A stretch of 6,212 nt of DNA, taken from positions 1 through 6,212 of the forward strand of contig JAKFXW010000180.1 in NCBI GenBank assembly GCA_021731185.1. The letters are read 5' to 3'. The stretch comes from Gallionellaceae bacterium (GTDB taxonomy: Bacteria > Pseudomonadota > Gammaproteobacteria > Burkholderiales > Gallionellaceae). Numbering within the stretch: position 1 is the stretch's first letter; each line of letters starts with the position of its first letter. Shown piece by piece: positions 1 to 6,158 of this stretch. The position numbers and the translations under genes were made by a program. The notes under the pieces are model-generated. The model did not search any database. It was not told the DNA's origin and worked only from the letters and a program-made list of their open reading frames with translations.

Positions 1-1316
1 TGAGTGTGTTGCGCGGCTATGCTACCCAAGCCTCCCGCGATCATGATGGGTTTGTGATAACCACGCATTTCACCGCGTACCGACTCTTCAAAGGTACGGA
101 AATACCCAGCTAAGTTTGGTCGGCCAAACTCATTATTAAATGCTGCACTGCCGATCGGCCCTTCCAACATAATCTGCAAAGCAGAAGCGATACGCGCAGG
201 TTTCCCATACAAATTCGTCTCCCACGGCTGAGCAAAATTGGGAATGTTCAAATTGGAAACTGAGAATCCAGCCAAGCCAGCCTTCGGTTTAGAGCCAACT
301 CCGGTTGCGCCCTCATCGCGTATTTCACCGCCCGCGCCCGTTGCTGCACCCGCAAAAGGCGCAATCGCGGTGGGATGATTATGCGTTTCTACTTTCATCA
401 GCGTGTGCGTCATCTCAGTGCTGTAAGCATAACTACCATCCGCACGCGGATAAAATCGCGCTGCATTCGCACCTTCAATCACCGATGAATTGTCTGAGTA
501 GGCCACCACCGTACCTTGCGGGCTGACCTTGTGTGTGTTGCGGATCATGCCAAATAGCGAGATGGATTGCCGTTCACCATCAATCACCCAATCAGCATTG
601 AAAATTTTATGCCGGCAATGTTCAGAATTAGCCTGCGCGAACATCATCAACTCCACGTCGGTGGGATTACGATTCAGTTTGCGAAAATTTTCCACCAAAT
701 ATTCAATTTCGTCCTCTGACAAAGCTAAACCTAATTCTCGATTCGCCTCTGCCAGCGCGGCATCCCCCCCTTGCAATATCTCGACTATCGACAGCGGTAA
801 GGGTTGTCCGTGACGGAAAATTTTTCCCATCAAATTTTCCAAATCGTTCTCTAAATCAAGCACTGATTCAGTCATGCGATCATGCAAAAGTGGTAACAAT
901 ACGGCGCGCTGTGTTTGTGTCATTGTCCCCTTGTGGGGCAAAGCGTGGTCATGTTTCATTTTTAAGTGGTACACCACGCCACGCTCAATACGCCGTATAG
1001 CTTGCAAAGCGCAATGGTGTGCAATGTCAGTAGCCTTGGATGACCACGGCGAAATCGTGCCCAATCGTGGCACAACCAACACCTGCTGCCGAGCATCGGT
1101 AGTGGACATTGCTGCTTGCTGACTATCGACTCCCAGTAGCGTATGCAAACGTGATTTTTCGACCTCGGATAACGCCGAATTTAATTCCACAAAATACCAA
1201 TGGCGCGCTTCTACTATATTGATCTCGGAATCTTTTAAAGCTGAACATAATTTATCCAAACGGAATGCAGAAAGAGCCGATTGACCAACAACGATTTGAA
1301 AGGGTGACATGTCCAT
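1..1316 (-). CDS. purL: Phosphoribosylformylglycinamidine synthase (FGAM synthase), N-terminal 438 codons, truncated by the window edge
   Basis: This enzyme makes FGAM from FGAR, ATP and glutamine in the cytosol, the fourth step of purine synthesis. The reading frame is open from ATG at 1316 to the left edge (438 full codons plus two bases). The large single-chain form is about 1,300 residues, so roughly a third is present. Visible in order: the N-terminal PurS-like domain (about 1-150, with ALSAFR at 15-19 and LHDRM at 144-148), the linker with [11 protein letters not shown] (231-241), then the first synthase domain with ETHNHPTA (310-317) and [17 protein letters not shown] (323-339). The C-terminal glutaminase domain is outside the window. 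An alternative start is ATG at 1310; neither start has a clear Shine-Dalgarno sequence. Residues 127-132 are encoded by a sequence also found upstream of the gene and seem extra compared with E. coli PurL as I recall it. Family identity is very secure. Confidence 0.97.
   Translation of the reverse strand, partial: MDMSPFQIVVGQSALSAFRLDKLCSALKDSEINIVEARHWYFVELNSALSEVEKSRLHTLLGVDSQQAAMSTTDARQQVLVVPRLGTISPWSSKATDIAHHCALQAIRRIERGVVYHLKMKHDHALPHKGTMTQTQRAVLLPLLHDRMTESVLDLENDLENLMGKIFRHGQPLPLSIVEILQGGDAALAEANRELGLALSEDEIEYLVENFRKLNRNPTDVELMMFAQANSEHCRHKIFNADWVIDGERQSISLFGMIRNTHKVSPQGTVVAYSDNSSVIEGANAARFYPRADGSYAYSTEMTHTLMKVETHNHPTAIAPFAGAATGAGGEIRDEGATGVGSKPKAGLAGFSVSNLNIPNFAQPWETNLYGKPARIASALQIMLEGPIGSAAFNNEFGRPNLAGYFRTFEESVRGEMRGYHKPIMIAGGLGSIAAQHT
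921..937. repeat. Copy 1 of a 17-bp hairpin-forming repeat, inside purL
   Basis: CATTGTCCCCTTGTGGG is identical to bases 1355-1371. With the next bases it can form a hairpin (TGTCCC, loop CTTGT, GGGGCA), one pair being a G-T wobble. On the purL strand it supplies codons 127-132 (Pro-His-Lys-Gly-Thr-Met), in a region between the YHLK segment and the conserved LHDRM motif that looks longer than usual. It is in frame and does not break the gene. Confidence 0.7.
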
Positions 1317-1337
1317 GCGGCGAAATGAAAGGATACA

Positions 1338-1343
1338 ATTATA
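1338..1343 (-). promoter_or_regulatory. Candidate -10 box for purL
   Basis: On the minus strand these bases read TATAAT, a perfect sigma70 -10 hexamer, 21 bases before the purL ATG. The hexamer 17 bp further upstream (AAGGGG) is a poor -35, and there is no TGn extension, so an activator would be needed or the box is fortuitous. If used, the leader would be only about 15 nt. This is inferred from consensus only. Confidence 0.35.
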
Positions 1344-1354
1344 CTATGCAGCCA

Positions 1355-1377
1355 CATTGTCCCCTTGTGGGACACTG
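1355..1377. repeat. Copy 2 of the 17-bp hairpin-forming repeat, in the purL upstream region
   Basis: The first 17 bases are identical to 921-937. TGTCCC (1358-1363) and GGGACA (1369-1374) form a perfect 6-bp stem around a 5-base loop. One mismatch out, two more pairs (CA/TG) extend it to 8 of 9 pairs. It lies between the divergent purL and the plus-strand gene, so it could be an operator, a transcript hairpin or a dispersed palindromic repeat. Confidence 0.7.
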
Positions 1378-1386
1378 ACTTTTAAT
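1357..1386 (+). promoter_or_regulatory. Candidate promoter for the spermidine-synthase-like gene
   Basis: TTGTCC at 1357-1362 (4 of 6 match to TTGACA) is separated by 18 bp from TTTAAT at 1381-1386 (5 of 6 match to TATAAT). This would place a transcription start near 1393, about 50 nt before the ATG at 1442. The -35 and spacer overlap the hairpin sequence at 1355-1377, which also lies upstream of the divergent purL. The call rests on consensus only and the match is modest. Confidence 0.3.
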
Positions 1387-1441
1387 GAACTCCGCATGAA
1401 CAATTTCCCCTTCAACTTTCCAGTCAATTTGTAATTTTCTC

Positions 1442-2197
1442 ATGGCTTATTCTATTGATATTCGCGAAGAAGCCGGGGTACGCTCGTTACATTTTGGCTC
1501 GGAATGGGTGCAAGGTGCGATGCGTATTGCTCGCCCGTGGAATTTAGAACTGGATTACACTCGGGAAATGATGGCCAGTTTGCTGCTGCGGGATAGTGAT
1601 AGATTCCCGCGCAAAGTGCTGTTGATCGGCCTCGGCGCTGCCTCGCTAACCAAATTTTTGTATCGCCATTACCCGCTCGCCAAACTCACAGTGGTTGAAA
1701 TCGAGCCAGGCGTGGTAGCCGCCGCAAGACAATTTTTCAAGCTGCCGGAAGACCCCAAGCGTCTGAATATCGTGATAGGAAATGGCGCAGAATTTGTCGC
1801 GCATAGCCGCCAAAATTATGACTTGGTGCTGGTAGATGGCTTTGACGAAAACGCTCGCATGGGTGAGTTAGATACAGTTAAATTCTACCAAGCCGTGCGC
1901 GCATTGCTCAGCGACGAGGGCATCATGGCGGTCAACCTGCTCGGCCACAGCCGAGGGTTTGCAACCAGTGCCCAGCGCATCTGCCAAGCGTTTGATGATC
2001 GCGCCATCATTTTCCCATCGAACGACAGCGGCAACACCATTGTTTTCGCAGCTGCGGGCGAGCCTATCAACATCGCGCTGGATGATCTCAAAGAAACAGC
2101 ATTCGCTTTAAAAGAAAAAACAGGGTTGAATTTATTTCGCACGCTCACGCGTTTAGAGCAAGCGAAAACCTGCGTCAGCGGAATGTTGATTTTATAA
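1442..2197 (+). CDS. Spermidine synthase-like protein (Rossmann-fold aminopropyltransferase/methyltransferase family)
   Basis: The 251-residue protein resembles polyamine aminopropyltransferases (SpeE), which move an aminopropyl group from decarboxylated S-adenosylmethionine to putrescine in the cytosol. Visible parts are a short N-terminal segment with WVQGAM (22-27) and DYTREMMAS (38-46), like the HEMLAH region of SpeE. Next come a nucleotide-binding strand and loop KVLLIGLGAAS (58-68), an acidic strand end VVEIEPG (84-90) and VDGFDENAR (131-139), matching the place of the catalytic DxxDP motif. The glycine loop is GLGAAS rather than the usual GGGDGG, and the Pro of DxxDP is missing. The N-terminal domain is shorter than in a canonical SpeE of about 285 residues. 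The substrate is therefore uncertain. ATG at 1442 is the only reasonable start, because an in-frame TGA lies at 1397-1399 with no ATG between. There is no visible Shine-Dalgarno sequence. The gene is divergent from purL and has no polyamine-pathway neighbour. Confidence 0.85.
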   Translation: MAYSIDIREEAGVRSLHFGSEWVQGAMRIARPWNLELDYTREMMASLLLRDSDRFPRKVLLIGLGAASLTKFLYRHYPLAKLTVVEIEPGVVAAARQFFKLPEDPKRLNIVIGNGAEFVAHSRQNYDLVLVDGFDENARMGELDTVKFYQAVRALLSDEGIMAVNLLGHSRGFATSAQRICQAFDDRAIIFPSNDSGNTIVFAAAGEPINIALDDLKETAFALKEKTGLNLFRTLTRLEQAKTCVSGMLIL

Positions 2198-2294
2198 AAA
2201 CGCTGTAAAAAAATGTACCGTGCTCAGTCTTAATTTTTTGTTAGAAATGGCGCGCTATTTATGCCAGTTGCTACTTGTACCAGTTCATGGAAAG
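2198..2294. other. Convergent intergenic gap, no clear terminator
   Basis: This AT-rich stretch lies between the ends of the plus-strand spermidine-synthase-like gene and the minus-strand DUF190 gene. It has A/T runs near 2208-2214 and 2231-2237, but I find no stable GC-rich stem directly before either. No gene or RNA is recognised. Confidence 0.6.
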
Positions 2295-2606
2295 TTATAA
2301 AACGCCTGTTTCCACCACGTAGCGCACATAAAACAAATTGAGTTGATGTGCGCGCAAACTGTCCAACAATTGATCGGCAGTCGTGCTGTCTGTCACAAAC
2401 TCTACTTGCACAGGCAGCTCTCCAGCCAGTTCGAAAAATGATTCATCGTGCAAATGGCCATGTCGACCAAATCCAGAAATGGCGCGAAAAGCCGAGCCGC
2501 CCGTTGCACCTGATCGCCTTGCTTCATCAAGCAACCATTCATACAACAGGCTGCCGTTATGCTGCCGTTTTTCAGTCAGATAAAATTTCAAGTAAACGTT
2601 TTGCAT
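2295..2606 (-). CDS. DUF190 family protein paired with CrcB
   Basis: The 103-residue protein belongs to the DUF190 family, small soluble proteins with a PII-like ferredoxin fold that are commonly encoded beside crcB. Its biochemical role is not established; a regulatory or accessory role for the fluoride channel is an inference from that linkage. Visible signatures are the N-terminal strand VYLKFYLTEKRQ (4-15), a helix LLYEWLLDEARRSG (20-33), the conserved turn GGSAFRAISGFGRHG (36-50) followed by HLHDES (51-56), and the strand LPVQVEFV (64-71). Length is normal for the family. The start at 2606 has a strong ribosome binding site. Only 9 bp separate it from the crcB stop codon, so the two are almost certainly co-transcribed. 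Confidence 0.93.
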   Translation of the reverse strand: MQNVYLKFYLTEKRQHNGSLLYEWLLDEARRSGATGGSAFRAISGFGRHGHLHDESFFELAGELPVQVEFVTDSTTADQLLDSLRAHQLNLFYVRYVVETGVL

Positions 2607-2611
2607 AACCC

Positions 2612-2616
2612 GCTCC
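2612..2616 (-). promoter_or_regulatory. Ribosome binding site of the DUF190 gene
   Basis: The minus strand reads AGGAG about 5 bases before the ATG at 2606, a strong Shine-Dalgarno match. It adjoins the crcB stop codon (TAG, 2618-2616), sharing its last base. The placement supports the chosen start and suggests translation is linked to crcB. Confidence 0.75.
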
Positions 2617-2999
2617 TATGTTTGCAGCCACTTAAAACTTTGCATCCCCAATATCGTCAGCAGCAACGAGCCCAACACGTGCGCGGAAATAATAGCCAGC
2701 CCCCAGGCATATTGCCCGCGCATCAACAAAGTAACCGTCTCGGCAGAAAAGGTAGAAAACGTAGTCAGCCCGCCCAAAAATCCAGTGATGATGAGCAATC
2801 GCCATTCTGGTGACAGCCCCGGATGCTGCATAAAAAACGCGATTGCCAAGCCGATTAAATACGCGCCAATTAAATTGGCAAACAAAGTCCCTAGCGGTAA
2901 TTCAGGCAACGCCGGGTTCAACCACAAGCCCAATCCCCAGCGCAACCACGCGCCGATCACAGCACCCAAACCGACGGCCAAAAATGCATAAAGTGTCAT
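2616..2999 (-). CDS. crcB: Fluoride ion channel CrcB/FluC
   Basis: This 127-residue inner-membrane protein is a Fluc-type fluoride channel. These work as antiparallel dual-topology dimers with a central sodium ion and lower cytoplasmic fluoride. Four hydrophobic helices are visible, at about 3-25, 35-57, 66-92 and 97-122. Family signatures are [10 protein letters not shown] (12-21), GTLFANLIG (37-45, including the conserved pore Asn42) and [15 protein letters not shown] (73-87). That last stretch carries the sodium-site turn and the Phe81/Phe84 phenylalanine box. Length is typical. It sits 33 bp after the ATP-grasp-like gene and 9 bp before DUF190. The 33-bp leader is too short for a fluoride riboswitch and I see no match to one. 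The ribosome binding site is weak, which fits read-through from the upstream gene. Confidence 0.97.
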   Translation of the reverse strand: MTLYAFLAVGLGAVIGAWLRWGLGLWLNPALPELPLGTLFANLIGAYLIGLAIAFFMQHPGLSPEWRLLIITGFLGGLTTFSTFSAETVTLLMRGQYAWGLAIISAHVLGSLLLTILGMQSFKWLQT

Positions 3000-3032
3000 C
3001 GTGATATTTCTAAGTAACTAAGGTTGAGCATT

Positions 3033-4271
3033 TTAATGAATCACCCGCACCACAGCGAACCCGCCGCCAGTCGTTCTAAAATTAGTGGTCTGTCCTTGGT
3101 ATAAACGCGCTGCGACCAACTGCATAGCACCCTCATAAACGTAACAGCGTATATCGAATTTAAATTCCGTTTTTAATGCCATTGAGGCAGCATCCGCCAC
3201 ATTCACCCTACACAAACCGGGTGCAGCCATGCGCTGTGCCACATACCCGCCTTGTATTATTTCGCCAAACACCTTGCGCGTAATATTTGCACCGCGATAT
3301 GAACCCTTGCCGCCGTAACCTGTGGCAGGTTTAAAAAACCATTGCTTGCGCTGCGCCCACCAATCCTCAGCATCTTGCACCAACACCAATCTGGTTTGCG
3401 GAATGCCTGCTTGCAAAATAGCGATGGTTTTTTCTGGCACGATCATCGCGTGCAAACTATTTACATCGGTCAGTAAGGTGAGATTTTTCTTGTCGGCATA
3501 CAGCGCGTAAGCGTGCGGATGTGGAGTCAACACAACGAGGTCTTGTTGATAAGCGGCGTACAGCGCGGCGTGTTGTTGCAGCGAAAAATCGGTCAGCCTA
3601 TTGTAGATCAGATCAATTTTTTCCCCTTGGTAAACCACCCCATCGGCACGCACTTCCAGCTCCGCAGGGTCGGCAATCACAGCGCGCAATCCGGCACGCT
3701 CGAACATTTTTTGCGCCAATAAAAATTCTGGATAAAAATATTGTTCCTGCGGTTTTTCATCCACAATCGCAATGCTGCGTAGCGGTTGATTGCCGCGCTG
3801 TAAACGCCATTCGTGCAAAAACATTTCGATAAAAACTTGCTCTATATGGGTATCCGCAGTCACCTCACCCAATGCCGCAACTTGCCGCTGGCTCTGTAAC
3901 AACAAGGCATTCAGCAGCCCACCGCCAGCGTTGGTGTTGATCTCGATGAGATGCACGCCATCCGCATTGACATGAAAATCATAGCCAAAAAATACGCCCC
4001 GTGCCTGGGGCGCATGATGCTTCACCTTGTCTGGCAGCACAGCATCATGCCAAGCGGGTAGAGCCACCACTTGATTGATCGCTCGAATAATCGAACGCAT
4101 TTGCTGCATCTCGGTGCTGGAAATAAACACCGCCGTATCTGCAAAAAGATGGGGGCAGCGCGAGGTTACTAATTGATACCATGCCGCGCCTTGCATGTGC
4201 ATTGCTTGCGCTAGTGCAGCACGATCTGTAGCGGCTGAATAATCATCGTTGTTCAGATTATTAATTTTCAT
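3033..4271 (-). CDS. ATP-grasp-like protein, circularly permuted type, substrate unknown
   Basis: ATP-grasp enzymes join a carboxylate to an amine or thiol through an acyl-phosphate. This 412-residue protein shows their motifs in permuted order. First comes GYDFHVNADGVHLIEINTNAGG (96-117), like the metal-binding acidic/Asn segment that is normally near the end. A middle domain follows (166-270), with IAIVDE, FLLAQKMFERAGLRAVIADP, IDLIYNRLTDF and YALYADKKN. Then comes the ATP-binding lysine and glycine loop FKPATGYGGKGSYRG (313-327). Near the C terminus are DIRCYVYEG (373-381), AARLYQGQTTN (387-397) and TGGGFA (401-406). From memory this parallels the CP_ATPgrasp and glutathionylspermidine synthase C-terminal families (EDN, YGGKG, RVA, GGG), but not closely enough to assign a substrate. 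The usual CP_ATPgrasp partners (alpha-E and transglutaminase proteins) are absent. No signal peptide or membrane segment is visible. ATG at 4271 lacks a good Shine-Dalgarno sequence. It is probably the first gene of the crcB-DUF190 unit. Confidence 0.8.
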   Translation of the reverse strand: MKINNLNNDDYSAATDRAALAQAMHMQGAAWYQLVTSRCPHLFADTAVFISSTEMQQMRSIIRAINQVVALPAWHDAVLPDKVKHHAPQARGVFFGYDFHVNADGVHLIEINTNAGGGLLNALLLQSQRQVAALGEVTADTHIEQVFIEMFLHEWRLQRGNQPLRSIAIVDEKPQEQYFYPEFLLAQKMFERAGLRAVIADPAELEVRADGVVYQGEKIDLIYNRLTDFSLQQHAALYAAYQQDLVVLTPHPHAYALYADKKNLTLLTDVNSLHAMIVPEKTIAILQAGIPQTRLVLVQDAEDWWAQRKQWFFKPATGYGGKGSYRGANITRKVFGEIIQGGYVAQRMAAPGLCRVNVADAASMALKTEFKFDIRCYVYEGAMQLVAARLYQGQTTNFRTTGGGFAVVRVIH

Positions 4272-4382
4272 TTAGCTTTAGCGACACCATAGAGATGTGC
4301 AAGAGGATTTGCGGTCAGAGGATGATCGAAAAATTAAAATTCTTGATGAAACAACTGATATAGCTACTAGCCATCTGACTAA

Positions 4383-4471
4383 CCCAGCAAAAGACGCTGG
4401 GCAAGTCATTGGTTATAGCCATTCCACCAGGCCGCCAAAAGGCGGCAGCCAAGGTTATAAATCAGACCAGG
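4383..4471. repeat. Degenerate tandem pair of hairpin units
   Basis: Unit A (4383-4431) and unit B (4431-4471) each start with a GC-rich hairpin with an A-rich loop. Unit A has CCCAGC (4383-4388) pairing with GCTGGG (4396-4401) around AAAAGAC. Unit B has GCCGCC (4431-4436) pairing with GGCGGC (4441-4446) around AAAA. Each hairpin is followed by GGTTATA (4411-4417 and 4453-4459) and then ACCAGGC (4426-4432 and 4466-4472). The shared order of parts suggests an old duplication. Neither stem is followed by a good T-run on either strand, so a simple terminator role is weak. Confidence 0.55.
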
Positions 4472-4508
4472 CGTGAATAAAAAATGGTGACGGAGTGTAA
4501 CTTTTTAA

Positions 4509-4649
4509 GGGAACGCTACACAGTTGGCGAGCGGGAAGAAGTGCAAGGCGTGCGGCGCACAGAAACCGGAATGTATGTTTTATACATGAGGATTTCGAGC
4601 ACCGCACAACGCAGAAATTCACCCGCGCAGGCACTGTGCAGCGTTTCCC
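4509..4649. repeat. 141-bp imperfect palindrome at the thiolase 3' end
   Basis: The left arm (4509-4576) and right arm (4582-4649), each 68 bases, are inverted copies of each other around GTTTT. With one gap on each side I count about 46 matching positions of 67 compared. The best-conserved blocks are GGGAA plus CGCT-CACAGT at the outer ends, GCGGG, GTGCGG-GC, GAAA and the perfect centre ATGTAT/ATACAT. The outer end is 3 bp from the thiolase stop codon. Such arms suggest a folded transcript end, a miniature inverted-repeat element or a dispersed intergenic repeat. Parts (AAACCGGAATGTA, TACATGAGGATTTCGAGCAC) resemble intergenic sequence I remember from other betaproteobacteria, which I cannot verify here. 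Confidence 0.75.
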
Positions 4650-4652
4650 AAG

Positions 4653-5852
4653 CTACAGTGCTTCAAATATCCCCGCCGCCCCCATACCCGTCCCAATACA
4701 CATGGTCACCATGCCATATTTTTGTTTGTGTCGACGCAAACCGTGCAACAACGTTGCGGTACGAATTGCCCCCGTTGCACCCAACGGATGACCCAATGCA
4801 ATTGCGCCGCCCAGCGGATTTACCTTAACCGGATCCAACCCCAGGTCTTGAATCACCGCCAGCGCTTGCGCCGCAAATGCTTCGTTCAACTCGATCCAAT
4901 CCATATCCTGCAATTGCAAACCAACCTGCCGCAACACTTTTGGAATCGCCTCTTTCGGGCCTATGCCCATAATTTCTGGTGGCACACCTGCCACGCTGAA
5001 GCCAAGAAATTTAGCCATCGGCGTTAAGTTATAACGCTTCAACGCCGCCTCGGAACACAGCAACACCGCGCCTGCACCGTCCGACATTTGCGAACTATTG
5101 CCTGCCGTGACCGAACCTTTTTGTGCAAATACCGTTTTTAATTTTGCCAACACTTCCATCGATGTGTCCGCACGCGGCCCCTCATCCTGCGCCACCGTGC
5201 GTGTTTTCTCGCGCACCTTTCGACTGTGCAAATCCGGCTCATGCTCAGTAATGGTATACGGCGTAATTTCGTCCGCAAACTCCCCCGCACTTATCGCTGC
5301 AATTGCCCGCTGATGGCTGCGCAGCGCGAAAGCGTCCTGTGCCTCGCGTGTCACCTTCCAACGCTCCGCCACCTTCTCTGCCGTCATACCCATGCCAAAT
5401 GCAATTGCGATATTTTCATCGCGCGCAAAAATCGCCGGATTAAAAGCTACCTTATTCCCCGTCATCGGCACCATACTCATACTCTCTGTGCCTGCCGCCA
5501 ACATCACCTCCGCCTCACCGAGACGAATACGGTCCGCCGCCATCGCCACCGCCTGCAAACCAGACGAACAAAAACGATTGATCGTCACGCCCGGCACCGT
5601 ATTCGGCAAGCCCGCCAGCAGCAACGAAATGCGCGCCACATTAATCCCCTGCTCCGCCTCCGGCATGGCACAGCCTACGATGACATCGCCAATCGTTGCC
5701 GCATCCAGCGACGGTGCCTGCGCCAACACCGCGCGCAAAACATAGGCCAGCAAATCATCCGGTCGTGTATTACGAAACATACCACGCGGCGCTTTGCCAA
5801 CAGGCGTGCGTGTCGCAGCAACGATATAAGCTTCTTGAATTTGTTTGGTCAT
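4653..5852 (-). CDS. Thiolase (acetyl-CoA C-acyltransferase/acetyltransferase)
   Basis: Thiolases cleave 3-ketoacyl-CoA with CoA to give acetyl-CoA, or condense two acetyl-CoA, in the cytosol. The 399-residue length is typical. The nucleophile is Cys95 in [10 protein letters not shown], the substrate-binding NEAFA is at 323-327, His355 lies in [15 protein letters not shown], and the acid/base Cys385 lies in [17 protein letters not shown] at 15-20 is the usual N-terminal signature. All catalytic residues are present. The sequence looks closer to FadA/FadI-type acyltransferases than to PHB-type acetyltransferases, partly from RNTRPDDLL at 28-36, but chain-length specificity cannot be settled. 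No fadB-like partner is in the window. The gene has a good ribosome binding site and lies 24 bp after relE. It ends 3 bp before a large palindrome. Confidence 0.95.
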   Translation of the reverse strand: MTKQIQEAYIVAATRTPVGKAPRGMFRNTRPDDLLAYVLRAVLAQAPSLDAATIGDVIVGCAMPEAEQGINVARISLLLAGLPNTVPGVTINRFCSSGLQAVAMAADRIRLGEAEVMLAAGTESMSMVPMTGNKVAFNPAIFARDENIAIAFGMGMTAEKVAERWKVTREAQDAFALRSHQRAIAAISAGEFADEITPYTITEHEPDLHSRKVREKTRTVAQDEGPRADTSMEVLAKLKTVFAQKGSVTAGNSSQMSDGAGAVLLCSEAALKRYNLTPMAKFLGFSVAGVPPEIMGIGPKEAIPKVLRQVGLQLQDMDWIELNEAFAAQALAVIQDLGLDPVKVNPLGGAIALGHPLGATGAIRTATLLHGLRRHKQKYGMVTMCIGTGMGAAGIFEAL

Positions 5853-5862
5853 AATTATGATT

Positions 5863-5869
5863 CTCCCTT
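5863..5869 (-). promoter_or_regulatory. Ribosome binding site of the thiolase gene
   Basis: The minus strand reads AAGGGAG, ending 10 bases before the ATG at 5852. It supports that start. It sits within the 24-bp gap after the relE stop, leaving no room for an ordinary full promoter outside relE. Confidence 0.65.
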
Positions 5870-5876
5870 GCTAAAT

Positions 5877-6158
5877 TTAACGTTGCGCCGCCACACGATA
5901 AACCGCATTACGCTCGCGCTTACCAACTGCAACCACAATCACCAATAACACCGCATCACGCACCTCATACACCAAACGGTAACCGACACTACGCAATTTA
6001 ATTTTGTAACGATCCTTATGCCCAGATAGTCGAGCCGCAGGCACACGCGGATGCTGCAAACGCTCGGCCAACTTTTTTTTAAACTGCTCGCTTACTGTCG
6101 CATCCAGCTTGCGCCACTCCACCAATGCATCAGGATGAAAAGCCAGCTTATAGCTCAT
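5877..6158 (-). CDS. relE: RelE toxin (ribosome-dependent mRNA interferase)
   Basis: RelE binds the ribosomal A site and cuts mRNA there; RelB neutralises it and represses the operon together with it. The 93-residue product starting MSYKLAF aligns from end to end with E. coli RelE as I remember it: EWRKLD (14-19), QFKKKL (25-30), YKIKLRSVGYRLVYEV (51-66) and VGKRERNAVY (78-87). Lys52, Lys54, Arg61, Arg81 and Tyr87, the residues known to matter in E. coli RelE, are all present at the same numbers, so the toxin appears intact. The frame is open upstream to an ATG at 6188, but the family N terminus fits the ATG at 6158, which overlaps the relB end by 11 bases. That overlap suggests coupled translation with the antitoxin. 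Confidence 0.95.
   Translation of the reverse strand: MSYKLAFHPDALVEWRKLDATVSEQFKKKLAERLQHPRVPAARLSGHKDRYKIKLRSVGYRLVYEVRDAVLLVIVVAVGKRERNAVYRVAAQR

Larger units (their letters stand above)
4272..4652. other. 381-bp gene-free region dominated by inverted repeats
   Basis: This region lies after the thiolase stop and before the ATP-grasp-like start, both on the minus strand. It therefore should hold the thiolase 3' end and the promoter of the ATP-grasp/crcB/DUF190 unit. Bases 4272-4382 are AT-rich and may hold that promoter, although I find no convincing -35/-10 pair. Bases 4383-4471 form two hairpin units, and 4509-4649 a large imperfect palindrome. An open frame at 4297-4476 on the plus strand (59 codons, GTG start) has no ribosome binding site and crosses both hairpins, so I do not call it a gene. 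Confidence 0.7.

Noticed and set aside
764..770. Run of seven C (G on the coding strand) inside purL, a possible slippage tract
   Set aside because: It is short, in frame, and in an essential biosynthetic gene, so phase variation is not a reasonable inference.
2205..2260. Possible terminator between the convergent genes
   Set aside because: T and A runs are present but no stable stem immediately precedes them on either strand.
3000..3032. Possible fluoride riboswitch before crcB
   Set aside because: The gap is only 33 bp and contains neither the conserved GAUGGUGUUC-type sequence nor a pseudoknot-capable stem.
4273..4296. ATGGTGTCGC on the minus strand upstream of the ATP-grasp-like gene, reminiscent of part of a fluoride riboswitch
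   Set aside because: Only a short piece matches, and the stems needed for the aptamer are not visible around it. Most likely chance.
4297..4476. 59-codon open frame on the plus strand with a GTG start in the intergenic region
   Set aside because: It has no ribosome binding site at a proper distance, crosses two hairpins and resembles no protein that I know. A chance open frame is more likely.
4484..4828. 114-codon plus-strand open frame
   Set aside because: Its first half is the large palindrome and its second half is antisense to the well-supported thiolase, so coding is very unlikely.
5226..5948. 240-codon plus-strand open frame
   Set aside because: It is entirely antisense to the thiolase and the relE end. 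Its composition is rich in Arg, His, Cys and Thr, as expected for a shadow frame.
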